A stretch of 64,000 bases of DNA. Origin: Mactra quadrangularis (taxonomy: Eukaryota; Mollusca; Bivalvia; Venerida; Mactridae). Under the pieces are notes generated by a model, which was not told the DNA's origin, ran no database searches, and saw only the letters and a list, made by a program, of their open reading frames with translations. Each line of letters opens with the position of its first letter. Position 1 is the stretch's first letter. Positions 1-12,149 of the stretch are shown in pieces. The position numbers and the translations under genes are program-made. The stretch spans positions 14,656,560 to 14,720,559 of the forward strand of contig CM046293.1 in the NCBI GenBank assembly GCA_025267735.1, in the 5' to 3' direction.

Positions 1-877
1 CGTGGCTCGAAACCGTTGTCACCTTTCAATTATCAGATTTATGTGATCGAGGAAAAGATAAAAGAATCGCAGCAAAAAAGCAGGCAGCTGGTGTCCCCTT
101 GCAATGGTCAGTATTATTATGAAGCGTTTGGTTCTCCACCGCTATTTTTGTCAAGATCCGCCCCTGTCAATACCTGGGTTATAGTTTACCAAAGATACTC
201 CCCACATCATTATACATCGAATGGTTCAGTAAACCGGACATTTTTACAAAACAATAAGCTAGTTAAATTACAAACGAACCTTCACTTCTAAGAATCTGTC
301 TAGAAGCAAATTATGATGTACAATAGGTTCATTTTGTTTGGAGAATAAATGTAAGCCAGCAAATATGACTACAAACTATTATGGTATCTCAATTTTACAA
401 AAGTGAAATGATACATCAACTTATGGAAGATTTGTGACGGTAAACTTAACTTTTTTCGGGACCCGCATATCGAAAAAAGTGACCATAAACTAAACTTTAT
501 CGGGACCCGCATATTGAAAATACTGGACCGTATAATATACTTTATTTCAGGACAATCAATGGTATCATATATTTGGACAAACAGGAATGGTAGAGCAAAT
601 TGTTTTGGTCAAAATATGAGTCAAAAGTTGGCTTAGACAGCCGTGCTGAACGAGAGCACTAGGAAGGGCAATCTTATTATGTAACCCTGATCTCAAGTTC
701 TCATCTCACCCATTTGCTAATTTATGACAGTGGTCTGTATGATATCTGTTGTTGATGGAAATGGCGGAAGGGTTAATGCATCATTTGTCTCATACCAATT
801 AATGAATGCATCGAAATGTGCAAAATCTGTTCAATTGTGTGATATGCTGTTAACGTAGCACGCTATACTGTATAATG
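1..877. other. No gene recognised
   Basis: Contains a short frame at 16-291 without any recognisable motif, two short direct repeats of cgggacccgcatat near 460-515, and the repeat at 540-640. Confidence 0.6.
540..640. repeat. Repeat shared with 4430-4555
   Basis: caatggtatcatat, ggacaaacaggaatggtaga and ggcttagacagc recur at 4430-4555, where an extra ~30 bp is present. Confidence 0.6.
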
Positions 878-1147
878 TATATCACATTTCGGAAACTTAC
901 CGATAGATGACGGAAAACTCCGCACCTTTCCGTCATCTTCCCGCCATTTTGATACTTCCAAATATGGTCTGCCTAAATTCTGCCAGAACACCTCTTAAAA
1001 AAGACAGAAGCATTTCGTTATTCCGTATATCACATTTCGGAAACTTACCGATAGATGACGGAAACCCTTTCCGCCGGTTTACCGCCATTTTGATACTTCC
1101 AAATATGGTCTGCCCAAATTCTGCCAGAACACCTCTCATAACAAACA
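878..1147. repeat. Tandem duplication, about 145-bp unit
   Basis: gtatatcacatttcggaaac ... ctgccagaacacctct occurs twice in tandem (878-1000 and 1025-1137). It makes short artefact frames on both strands. Confidence 0.85.
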
Positions 1148-1172
1148 CGGATCGGTTTCTCCATTATTAATC

Positions 1173-1385
1173 TAGTGTCCGGAAGGTGGTATGGGTTCGA
1201 ATCCAACATGGGGAGGTGAAAATTTGACAATAATGTCAATTTTCCTCCCATAGAAAGATATATCGAGAAATTGAAGGGAAGGGTATTCGAGAACTTGTTA
1301 TAGACAATGGTCCAGGAAAGCAAGGTTTTGTAACTTGCCGTTTTAAAATAACTTGAAATTGTGTTGACAAGACGTTAAAAAACTA
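1173..1385 (+). mobile_element. SINE family 1 copy
   Basis: Carries box B (GGGTTCGAATCC), the core tttgacaataatgtcaattt, the 3' module atagacaatggtccaggaaagc and a terminal gttgacaagacgttaaa. It is diverged, with a short truncated tRNA head. Confidence 0.75.
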
Positions 1386-1835
1386 AACATTGTAACAAAT
1401 GGCCTCACAAAGATGGTTTGATTAAAGCAAGTATTTAAAGTTGAAAACTTGATACTTATACTTGTATTATCTGTGCAAGTTTCATCAGCTGAAACTTCGT
1501 CCTTCTTGTTACAAGGTTATTTCATCTTTAAAGGCTGACTTACAAAAGCTACACCAAATAGATGAAACCAGGTACTCCCTGCACGTTAAGTATTCGCCGG
1601 GCGGTTCAATAAACCGAACTATTAAAAACACCTGTTTGGCATTACTCATCATTTTTGTATCTGAATTTTCAGACGCCTTTCACAAAGACGACAGAGTAAA
1701 ATCACGTTCAATCTGAACAAAAACAATGTATAACCAAAATAAACGTTGTTCGCAAATTGTCATTCGGAAAAAAAAATCAACAGCACATGCGCAAAAAACG
1801 AGAACTTTTTTATATGTGCCCTTTCCTGAAACACC

Positions 1836-3070
1836 GTTCGATCCCCACTAGGGACACTGCTAATTTCCTTGAGCAAGAAGTTAACCTACAATTGTTCCAC
1901 TCCACGCAGGTGTATATCAGTACTGTGAGGGATTGCCTGCCTAGGGGTGATTGTAATGATCAGGAGTTATTGTACAAGATTGTAAAGTCGGCTAAACATG
2001 TACGAGGGGTGTCCCAGTAAATCGTGGACTCAGTTTGTGGCAAAAAAAGTACGTGCAACTTTAGCTTCAACTTTTAACTGCCATTAAATGCATGTGTTGT
2101 AAGTATGCTTAATTGTTAGACGGTTAATTAAAAAATAAATGTTTTGCTTCAATTTATAAGACACTAGGTATGAAAACGCGGCGCAAGTCAACGTCATATT
2201 ACGACGTCAGGTCTATGAAATCATTTTTATTCACTCTCAAAGTTCGCCTTGTTGTAAACAATGACATAAACAGACGATGTATTTACTTCATATTTACTTT
2301 AAAAATTTGTTTTTGTCTTACTTTTGATACAAAATTGTTACATCAGTCTCAAAATATTATTATGGTCAATAATATTATGGCCCACGGGTTAAGTTTCCAA
2401 CTTAATTTTGAATAACACTTTCAGTAGTTTTTGGTACGAAAAATTCAGTGGATATATTTCACTATGAATAACTTCTCTACCATATGTAGTATGCACAAGG
2501 CATACTTAATGATTCCTTTCATCAGTCTATGTGTTTGAATTCAAATTTATATCCATCCATGTTGTGCCAGGCTGATTATGAAACTGAGTTGCAATTACAA
2601 AGACTTAATCTTGTTCTGATGTCACCTTATCTCGTTGATGTCACATTTTTGTGTTTCAGTTCAAATGCGTATTGCACTCAAGTGTATATATTTCATGATA
2701 TGAGATTTGGTGTGATAATATATTTATAATTTCTGCGAATGTCTATGTAAGAATAAAATGTAATTAAAAAGTTTATGTGTAAATTTTGTTGTTCACTTGA
2801 ACTCAGTATGAACGAATATACAAGAGTAAAAGCGGTTGCGCCGCATGCACATACCTGGTATTAGTTAAACATTAAAATGACGCCTTTAATGCAAGTTCTT
2901 ATTGGTCAAATGCTTAATTTGTATAAAAATATGACTAACAAACAGTCTTGTAAATTATGATCATCATGTGACGTAAGGAAAGAAAGTTATGGACAAAGTA
3001 CACGATTTACTGGGACACCCCTCGTATATGGAAGCAGACTTTAAACCGCACTTTAACTTTAATTGTTCCA
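1836..3070 (+). mobile_element. SINE family 2, split by a DNA transposon
   Basis: A tRNA box B remnant (GTTCGATCCCC) at about 1836 is followed by the family body (cttgagcaag, attgttccactccac, gatcaggagttat) up to 2002. The 3' end (gcagactttaaaccgcac) resumes at 3025. The gap is the 1022-bp mariner-like element. Identified by comparison with eight other copies in this window. Confidence 0.85.
2003..3024. mobile_element. Tc1/mariner-type non-autonomous element inserted in a SINE
   Basis: A 1022-bp element bounded by perfect 24-bp TIRs (starting CGAGGGGTGTCCC) and flanked by TA on both sides. Removing it and one TA joins the two halves of a SINE exactly, at the point where other copies read through. 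The interior has no transposase motif that I recognise; its open frames are short. TA duplication and length near 1 kb point to a mariner-like deletion derivative. Confidence 0.85.
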
Positions 3071-3656
3071 TAAATCAAGAAGAACTTTAACAAAATAAGA
3101 ACTTATTAGGTGAAAAAATATGTTGACATTGGTGCAATCCAGGTCTTAGAAAACACAACTTCTTGTAGCGATTCACCAAACTGTCGCGGACAATTACATT
3201 CGGACATGTGCAGTTAAATTGAGCGCAACGATATTCATGGAGTTGCAATTTAGCAATTTATTGACTAAAATATTAATAGAATGTCGGAATGTCAAAATTT
3301 CTAATTCAGTGATAAAAAATTATGAATAAAATGATCGTAAAACTCATGCGTATACCAAGGGTCTTTGAGTTCAACATATTTCATATGAATACAATGTGAA
3401 ACTGACGATGGTAAAAAATCAAGGTACACAAGTAATATTATCTGTTAGCCGCTCCTGTCTTCGCTCAATCAAAAACTCATTCCATATTGAACACGGTCTT
3501 TGGACAGAGTTATATTAGCGATGAATTATATCAGTTAAATTAATAAGATCATCGGTGCAGCTAAAATGACAATCACTTCATAAATATTTGATCTTTTACA
3601 ATAAATATTTATATTATGTTTGATTCGATTGATTTATCTTCTTATCTTTTATATAG
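3071..3656. other. Nothing recognised
   Basis: AT-rich sequence with no open frame of note or repeat that I can identify. Confidence 0.5.
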
Positions 3657-3951
3657 TACAGATCGTATTCTAGGTCATGCGTTTTTATGTACTTAACACA
3701 ATGGACGTGCCCTCTTATTAAGTGAATAAGCTAATGCATCAACAGTATTTTACTGATTTAAACATACCACTTTGATATATAACATTTATTTTAAATAGTG
3801 TATATGCACATTGTAAATTTTATGTAAGGATGTGTTAATAAGAGTAAAGTTGCTAAATTATAATTTGTAAAAATAAATCACCCCAAAATATTAGTGTTTA
3901 ATGAAACTGTCTATGTTTATATACGCAATGTTTACGTGGACGACCTGTAGC
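3657..3951 (+). mobile_element. MITE, CAGGTCGT family, full-length
   Basis: Ends cagatcgtattctaggtc and gtttacgtggacgacctg, about 290 bp, flanked by TA. It matches the copies at 16.8 and 17.4 kb throughout, for example cataccactttgatat and acgcaatgtttacgtgg. The TA flank suggests Tc1/mariner mobilisation. Confidence 0.8.
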
Positions 3952-4837
3952 ATATCAACTGTGTTTAATTTAGGTTTAATATTTGAACAATAAATAAACG
4001 GTCATTTTAACGAGTCATGATTATTAGCATTGCTTGTTTAATAACTTGCACAAGACTTCGTTCTAAAATATCTCCTGTATTTCAAATTCGTTCAAGCATT
4101 AAACATTCTCTAAGCTACAAGTATAGTTAGATAGCACTTGTTCTATTTTGAAAGTCACATTAGTTTAATGATATAAACAAAATATGTTCTAGAACAAAAA
4201 CAAGAACACGGGTTAATTGAAGCAAGAAGTATCTTTAAAAAGAATATTCGGCGCTATGCAGGATTCATTTTGTTGAAGTATAAAAAGTCATATACTTTTG
4301 ACGGTCATACCGCCAGGAGCGTACCTCGACGAATGTATAATCAATTAGCATGGTGTGTCACCCGTAAAACACATAATAAATAGTCAGCAACTACTGTCCA
4401 TGCTACGCTCCTGTTTATCACAAAAAAACAATGGTATCATATTTTTCATTCATTTCTCTATGCCGGAGAAAATTTCATTGGACGAACAGGTACGATAGAA
4501 CAATTTATACTAGTTAAAAATATAGGTCAAAATATGGCTTAGACAGCTGCGACAAAAATCTGCTCTAGTAAAACCTCTTTGTGTCGTCCATCTCTCAATA
4601 ACAACTAAAACGTAATAACAACACCCAATTATAGGCATATCTCAACATTAATCACTTCTAATTACTTCTTAATTACACGGCCAGCATCGTTTCATTGTTA
4701 GCCACGCCCCATCAACAAACACATAATATATTATATGTACGGACCAATCACCTCTCAACAACAATCATCTCTTTATAATACGTGTAGCCACCTTATAACA
4801 AACTCACATCAAAATCAACACTTTCTCATCCTTCCAA

Positions 4838-4995
4838 TATTATTCACTTTTCTACAACAATCGCCATTCAAATTTATCATTTTTCATCAACATCCATTTG
4901 TAGGACATCCTTCCAATATTATTCACTTTTCTACAACAATTGCCATTCAAATTTATCATTTTTTATCCACATCCATTTGTAGGAACAGCCACCTC
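4838..4995. repeat. Tandem duplication, about 77-bp unit
   Basis: ccttccaatattattcactt through catccatttgtagga occurs twice in direct orientation. Confidence 0.85.
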
Positions 4996-5361
4996 TCAAA
5001 ACCACCAATCTTCAAATAGCAATCACCATTCTGCGGCGACAACCTCCTATTTAATGATTCTCCTAAACAATCCCCTATTTTATGATTCTCCTTTTGAAGT
5101 CTTTCTTTTGGCTGTTGTATGGCGATTTCACCATGATATCATGATTTTGTTCATCATAACTGCGATAACCGAATTTCGTTGATAAAATTCACTAAATCAT
5201 TTTATTATTATGGTTCTATTCGTATTAGAAAAAAAATATTACAGAGCATGGTAACGTATGGTCGTAGAGCGAAGATTTACCAGGGGTTTGATGGACTATA
5301 AATCTAAGTCCCTGATATTCCTTTCATGGAATGGGGGTACAACCGAGAGGTGCATATACTT

Positions 5362-5605
5362 GGTTAAATAACGGCGTCTAGCGCACCTAACCTAGCTTTC
5401 CTGAACCATTGTCTATAACCAGTTCTCACCTACCCTTCCACAAGGCCAGAAACTTTCCAATTTACCTTATCAATGGAGGAAAATTGACATTATTGTCAAA
5501 ATATTCATGGAAGGGTAAAACCTCCCTGGGTGGAATTCGAACTCGTATCCCTTTCGGTACACAAGATTCGAAATCCAGGCGCGCTACCAACTGCGCTACC
5601 CACCC
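5362..5605 (-). mobile_element. SINE family 1 copy
   Basis: Reverse-oriented, near full-length copy. The tRNA-like head (tagcgcagttggtagcgcgc in reverse complement) and box B region are at 5575-5605 and the 3' module (gcgcacctaacctagctttc) is at 5379-5400. It makes a spurious 99-codon plus-strand frame. Confidence 0.85.
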
Positions 5606-6357
5606 ATGTTTGTTATTCAAGTCTTACCATTCAAGTCACGTAAAAGCAAGTAATCTGATTTGTTTCCATTGTTATATTCAAGATTACCATTGTTTTCTAG
5701 TCTACTAAGGACAGACTGAAGTCTTCAGATTATGTCGGTTAAAATGGAACTTCAAACAGAACATTATATAGAACTTTAGTTGTAATAGACTGGCACCATT
5801 CATTTGGCAATGTCCGCGTTCAATAATTAAATACGCCTTTATTTAATCTGCAAGGTTGCCGGGATGTAAATAGTTGCTATACAGTCTTATTTTTATTTTC
5901 ACACATGTATTTTATTTTTGGATTTTGTTTGAAAACAGATGTTTTTAAAGTGTCCGGTTTATTGAACAAAAACCTCATGTTTGTTAAACAATACTAATGC
6001 TGTTGTCTCAAGATTCTCTGTAACCTTGAAATACTTACCTCCTGGCATTTGATGATGTCGCAAAACCTTTAGATCATGTTACAAATCGGAAGCGTACTAA
6101 ATTTCTAACTTACCATCCATTCACAAATAAAAAATAAAATCGTACGCAACTTGAACCCTCCCGCTAAGAATGACTCAGCGTATTTTTCATAAGAGTTGGT
6201 TACATATATCAAGTTTCACTGTAGTTTAAGCTCAGTGATACACTGTATGCAACAGACCTCAAATAAAAAGTTGAAATATAATGATTTCATTGCATTCGTC
6301 CTTGAATCTGTAACCAGTTCAATTACACCAAACGTTACAGAACGTTCCGTAACGATA

Positions 6358-6571
6358 CATTCGGAATTCCTCGGATATTCACTGCGATTAATCTCGGACA
6401 TATTTATACGCTATTTTGAAACTACCGGTGTTGAAGTAAACAAATATATGATCGTTTAGGCAATTAGTGACGTTTCGTAAATTTTGAAACATCACTCATT
6501 GCCTTAACGATCGGATATTTGTGTATTAGATGAGATTATTTGCAGTAAATGGCCGAGGAGAGCCGAATGTA
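6358..6571. mobile_element. MITE, CATTCGGAAC family
   Basis: Ends acattcggaattcctcgg and ccgaggagagccgaatgt, about 214 bp. Inside is an inverted repeat around gatcgtttaggcaatta. A partial relative lies at 8147-8290. Confidence 0.75.
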
Positions 6572-6744
6572 TCGTTACGTAACGTTCTGTAACGTTTTGT
6601 GTAATTGAACAGGGTTCAAAAAGTTTTAAACAAACATCATGCACAATTTTAAGTATTTGTGTCTGTATTTTGCATGCAGTGATATTTAGATGAAACATGA
6701 TAATGTGAATGACAACATCGGTATTTACAGTAAAACCCCTACAT

Positions 6745-7264
6745 TAAATGATCAACCAGTACGACCATGGGCCACTATTTTACTTATCAATCAATAGGAA
6801 CATATGGTGATACACGAGCATCATTTTACTGATTTAAACAGAACCATTTTGACATTCAACGTGTATAATAAATAGTGTTTTATGTACATTGTACATTGTA
6901 AATGTTTAATAATGATATGTCAATAAGATATGTTTAAACTAACTTAACTATAAAATTGGTATAATATTTCACACCAAAATATTGGATTTTAAAGTTATAC
7001 TTATTTATTTTTGCTCAATTGTGAAACAAGTTCTTACAACTTAAATTAACCAATTTCGAGTCAGCTTCCTGGTCAACCAGTTCTGAGCTAGTAAGATAAA
7101 GTTCCTTGTTCAAGGAAACAACGAGATAGATTTTGGATGTGATTCGAACCAACACGGAGCTGGCTGTCCAATGATTTCCAGTTCAACGTCGTAACTCCTC
7201 GGATTTTAATGAAACTTGCTACGTTCATATACATGTACGCAGTGTTTACATGATAGACTTGTAC
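6745..7264 (+). mobile_element. MITE, CAGGTCGT family, old copy split by a SINE
   Basis: A diverged copy (agtacgaccatgg at the left, tgatagacttgta at the right) containing the SINE family 3 insertion at 6993-7200. Confidence 0.7.
6993..7200 (-). mobile_element. SINE family 3 copy nested in a MITE
   Basis: A 208-bp insertion flanked by the 9-bp duplication GGATTTTAA (6984-6992 and 7201-7209). It interrupts a MITE of the CAGGTCGT family. It shares tgagctagtaagataaag, gtgattcgaaccaacacgga and ccaatgat..ccag with the copy at 54.3 kb. Confidence 0.8.
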
Positions 7265-7679
7265 TTTTAAATTAGTTTTATTTAATCTTTATTGAGACAT
7301 TGGTAACATAGATCATCGTTTAGATTTGTCTCAAGTTATCCTAAACGACTTATACATAAAAATAATTAAGAAGTATATATTCGTTTGTATATAATCTTTG
7401 TAAATATAATTGAGTTAGTACAATACATCATTATTATGTCAGATTATTATTTAATTTCCAGTGCAAATACACTAATCTATATCCGGAATTCAAATATTTG
7501 GGTTTACTCCTGCAGTAGAAATTCCCATAGTCACAATAAAAATATGTTTACAAAGACTAGAAGGATTTATCCTGTGTTCCGTGCTTTTCAGAAATAATGT
7601 GTGACAAACTTTATTTTCGCGCGGACAGAAAACCCCACAAATTTGAGTTCAGAGTTAGGGCTATTTACACGCACTCTTA

Positions 7680-7905
7680 GAAATATAGATGTGCCGGGTT
7701 CGGGACCCACTAGGGACACTGCTAATTTCCTTTAGAAAGCAAATAACCTTAAATTGTTCCACTCCACCCAGGTGTAAATGGATTCTGTAAGGGATAATTT
7801 GCTTGAAGGTGATTTTATATTGTGATCAGGGGATATCGTAAAAATGTGAAGTCGACTGAACATGTATGTGGCAGCAGACTTAAACTACACTTTGACTTGA
7901 TAACC
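7680..7905 (+). mobile_element. SINE family 2 copy
   Basis: Diverged copy with gggacactgctaatttcc, attgttccactccaccc, gtgatcagggg and gcagacttaaactacac in the family order. The tRNA head is degraded. Confidence 0.75.
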
Positions 7906-8146
7906 TTGTATCTACTAAGCTTGAAATCGTCTTCAATTCTACATTTATTTGAAAAATAAAAGTTATATTTGACCATAGAATCTCATATTTGGTTATTGAA
8001 GTCATACAAGACATTATTATATAGATGTACTGATTTTTGCATTGTTTGAATAACCTTTAAGGCTTAAATAAAAACAAGTCCCGCAACTGCGATTGTCACA
8101 TATTAAGCCGTGCAGAGTTACTTCTCTAATGTTATTTGTCATTCGG

Positions 8147-8290
8147 AACTCCTCGGCCATTCGCTACGAATAACCTCGGACATATATTTAGGCGCCATTT
8201 TTGAAATTACCGGTGTTGAAGTAAACAAATACACGATAGTTTAGGCGATGAGAGATGTTTCGTTTTTAGACCGTAAATTTGAAATTACAC
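8147..8290. mobile_element. MITE, CATTCGGAAC family, left half
   Basis: Begins cattcggaactcctcggcc and shares accggtgttgaagtaaacaa with the 6.36-kb copy. The right half is missing. Confidence 0.65.
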
Positions 8291-8742
8291 AGCTCAATGA
8301 TATCGCTGAACAATATTTGGTTCAATATTTAACATAGAAATATGTTTTGACAAAGATCTGTGTGTATACTACAAAACTATTTTGAATAACCGTTACGTGC
8401 TTCTCCAGTGCTTCGTCTCGCGTAGATAGTAAAAACCCAAGCCACAAGGGTAGACCCCCACGAATCTTTCCGAGATTATTCATTTATGATAGGTCGAGGT
8501 TTTCCGAATAAGCTTCGTTATACTTTTGCTTTGCTGGTGATACAGTCGTAAGAGTCGTTTGAATACAAGCGTAACTAAAACAACACGTTACGGAAATACA
8601 ATTTAGCTAACTGATTTAATGTACATTATGTAAGTTTCTGTCTCATGTCAATTTGCACAAACTTAATCTTTCAGAAAAAATACTCATGCGGTTCTGTAGT
8701 TGAAGAGAGTGTAGCGCAGCTATCGTCGAGAAGTTCTATAGC

Positions 8743-8808
8743 CATTCTCGTACCCAGAGGTTATCAATAATCTTGATCTAGTATTGGTAACCTCTGGGTA
8801 CGAGAATG
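8743..8808. mobile_element. 66-bp inverted-repeat mini-element
   Basis: Two arms of about 21 bp (CATTCTCGTACCCAGAGGTTA and its inverse) around a short loop, flanked by the 9-bp direct repeat TTCTATAGC. The duplication suggests a genuine insertion of a very short MITE. Confidence 0.65.
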
Positions 8809-8820
8809 TTCTATAGCTTG

Positions 8821-9311
8821 TAGGGGTGTAACAATACGGTAAAAACCGTATTGTAATATATTGCAATATGCAGAGGTCGTATTGCAATATATTGCAATAC
8901 GTACCGGTTTTCACTTAGACATGCAAAGCATTAATTAATGCATGTACCTCGTCTGAATTGGATCAGCATAGCACACATATGGGTATTTTCAAATGATCTC
9001 TTATCCAAATGTTTGAATTACAAATGTAAAATGGTCTATATGTTAGAAAAATGTGTGGTTTGAAACAGACTCTTGAAGATATATTTCTATCAATTGACTA
9101 AATGTTTAACCTTTAAAAGCACAGTAAGAGTTTTTCAAGTATTCAATTCATTTTAACATTTGTTTAAACATTCAACAATCAGATTCTGATAAAAACAAGC
9201 AGTATGACACTTAACTACAAAAATCGGTTCAAGGAAAAACGAACCGGTTAAAAACCGTAAGAGCTCGTATTGCAATATTAACCAGTATATCGGTTAACCG
9301 TTACACCCCTA
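8821..9311. mobile_element. hAT-type MITE
   Basis: TIRs TAGGGGTGTAAC... and ...GTTACACCCCTA, 491 bp, with an 8-bp target duplication ATAGCTTG/ATTGCTTG (7 of 8). Subterminal repeats of ATTGCAATA are present near both ends. There is no coding sequence. Confidence 0.8.
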
Positions 9312-9489
9312 ATTGCTTGGATAAGGAACAAACTGGTTCCAGAATTGTCATTTTTTCTGAGATAATGATATTTAAATATTTAATGGACTTAAAATGCATC
9401 ATTATGTAAGTAACTACGAGTATGTCATTATACTAATTGAACTAAGCTTTTTGATATTAAAAATTCTTGTAAATCTTACATATGTGCAT

Positions 9490-9755
9490 CAGGGGCGGGT
9501 CCAGGATATTTTTTTACGGGGGGGGGGTCCAAACTTTCGAATCACAACCACATTATACACATTTTGCAGAATAATGCAACCTATTAAAGATTAAAAAAAC
9601 TACATTACCATTAAATATACGATGTTAAGCGCCAAGAAAAATAGCTTTATGCTACTAAAAATGACTTACAGTCAAGAAATACACTAATGGACAGATACAT
9701 GTTAAAAATTCCAGGAGGGTCCGGACACCCTGACCCCCGCTAGATCCGCCTAATT
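9490..9755. mobile_element. hAT-like MITE, AGGGGCGG ends
   Basis: The left end AGGGGCGGGTCCAGGA and right end (reverse complement) TTAGGCGGATCTAGCGGG pair with a G-run/C-rich subterminal region, typical of hAT elements. The target duplication is unclear. A related short fragment (ctggacccgcccttg) lies near 30150. Confidence 0.6.
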
Positions 9756-9989
9756 GCATTAACCTTAACCTTCGCCTTGTACCTTCGATATTAGGTCCAG
9801 GACAATGTCTCTTGTAATCTACTATTTCACACCCAAATAAGTCATAGTGTGCATTAAAAGCTAAAATCAACTTACATTGTAAATCGTACATTCGTTGATA
9901 TGTCAAATAGAATATGATTAAATTAGTCCGGCCAACACCAAGCATGACTTTGCACGAAAGGATGTAGAAAATGTTATTGAACTTATTGG

Positions 9990-10420
9990 TAGACTTGGTC
10001 TTACTGATTCCAAATCCGGTTGATGCCACTTTGTCATCCTTGGGCAACTCCAAGAATCCAAGATGGCTACCAAGATGGCGGCTAGAGGCTAAATAATACA
10101 TGCAAAATGTATTTTTACACATTATGTTCTTAAAATGAAGGACAAAAGTGATTTCAACATCTGCGGATCCAGTTGGTTAATTTTTTTATTCATATACAAA
10201 TGTTTAAATTCAAAATGGCGGTCAAAATGGCGGATAAAGGGCAATTAGCCCAGTATATAAAGAGCAAACTGGCAGAAAGAGACTGAGTGGTGTAGAAATT
10301 TATTTACTTAAAGAATAGTTCATGTAATTAAAGAAACCGATTGATTTAACTAAGTTTTAAGTTATAATAAACAATTATAAATCCAAAATGGCGGCTTAAA
10401 TGGCGGATATGATCTTATAG
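9990..10420. repeat. AAATGGCGG repeat family, minus-type orientation
   Basis: About three diverged units with paired aagatggcgg/aaaatggcgg motifs. The first unit (ggttgatgccact...ccaagatgg) matches inversely to the array at 16.0-16.6 kb. Confidence 0.65.
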
Positions 10421-10664
10421 TTCAGTATATATAATATACATACATGGACGGAAACAAACATGTGTGGGTTTAAGTTTCAATGTTGGATTTTTTGCTTTTG
10501 AATCTTTCTCCAGTTCGTTAAACTAGTTAATCCCACCTGATTATCTATTAGCAACTCAAGATTCAAGGTGGAGTCCAAGATTACTGTTACGAAGCAAATT
10601 CAACCAGTTCTATTTTTTTAGCAAAAATGTAATTTAAATAATAAAGTGTTTTCATAATGGCCTT

Positions 10665-11092
10665 GTTAATTGGTTATAATGCCGTAGTGAACGCCATATC
10701 AGCCCTCAGTTTGAAGTCCAATATCATACAGTTAATTAATAATGTTACTTATTTACTGGATAATAAATAACAGGCCATCATGAAAACACTTAAGTCACCA
10801 TAGTCGCAGATAGGGACCTTATGAAAACACTCAGATTGTACCAACATTTAAAATGGTGGCTTTTTGTGGAAGAAAAAAAATACGGCCTTCATGAGAAAAC
10901 TCAGCCATGATGAGATTCGGAACCAATCAAAATGCCTAAATCTCATTATAACCGAGGCATTTATTAAAGGCCGTGTTTTTCCATATTGGCCGATTATTTG
11001 GTTATAATGCCGTAGTGAACGCCATTTCAGCCCTGAATTTGAAGTCCAATATCATACAGTTTATTAATAATGTTACTTATTTACTGGATTTA
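10665..11092. repeat. Direct repeat pair, about 100 bp
   Basis: ggttataatgccgtagtgaa through gttacttatttactggat occurs at 10670-10765 and 10999-11092, with a related but distinct middle. Confidence 0.8.
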
Positions 11093-12149
11093 GTGAAATG
11101 AAAATTTGATAAATAATTGGAATGGACAAACTAATTTAATTTCCAAAATGTAAGCCATTGAAATAAAGCAAAACAGGAAAATTGAATTGGACTAATATAC
11201 AGTTAACAGTAGACAATTTGTTATAAAGAATCTGAAACTTATAAATAGCAAAATAAGCATGTGCCAAAAATGTGGAAGAAGCTATTTGAGCTCTATTATT
11301 ATCATTACACAAACAATTATACAGTCTGACTTGACTAAACTAGACTAAATTAGAATATGTGCTTAAATGTTCAAGTTTGCTTCAGTCTAATATTACATAG
11401 CGATAGCTCAATTTCTCTGAAAGTTTTTGTATGTTGATAACAACATGTTCAAGTGACGACACAAATTACTGTTTACGTAGTATTTTGCACTCAACATCCT
11501 TAGCACATCACATGCAATGTTTAATTTTACATATTAATGTTAATTGTCTTAAGAAAGTATCCAAATGGATACTAGCTTATGGCCAAAAGATAACTTAACT
11601 GTCTTCACTTTTGATGTAGGATAGGTGAACCAGATTTAAAAGCATATTTTACACCCATGCTAATAGTGTTCTTTCTTTATGCTGTCAGTAACTGACTGAC
11701 TCGTAACATTACATTTTGGACGAATGACAGTTGAACCTTTTGTTATAGAAGATAGATATTGCAAAATGAGTATCAGCTCACCAATGTAGTCAGATATTTT
11801 GGTACTCAGCGAATTGCAGCAACAGTTATAATTTGTTGTACCATTTTGTTGTCTGTGCTTCTCGTATCAAGTATCAAAGGTTAATGCGATTAAACATATA
11901 TGTAATGTTACCAAAAACATGAAGAATCACTATATCTTGCAATGCATCGTCTGTAATGTTTGGAATGGAACATATATGAATATTGCGAACGAGATCGACA
12001 AGTTATCTCAGCGTACCATTCTTCTTTGGGGGAGTCTTTGCAGTTGGTAGTGAAAATTTTTCAAATGTGTTTAGATACCAGGCCTGTTTAAACTTTTGAC
12101 ACTGATGCATCAGATATGTTATGTGTTCTTTCAAGATATTTAGACTTAA

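Noticed and set aside
5409..5708. 99-codon plus-strand frame, and a similar one at 24666-25076
   Set aside because: Both are translated SINE family 1 copies.
9655..10122. 155-codon minus-strand frame
   Set aside because: It spans the end of a hAT-like MITE and the AAATGGCGG repeat family; no protein motif is seen.
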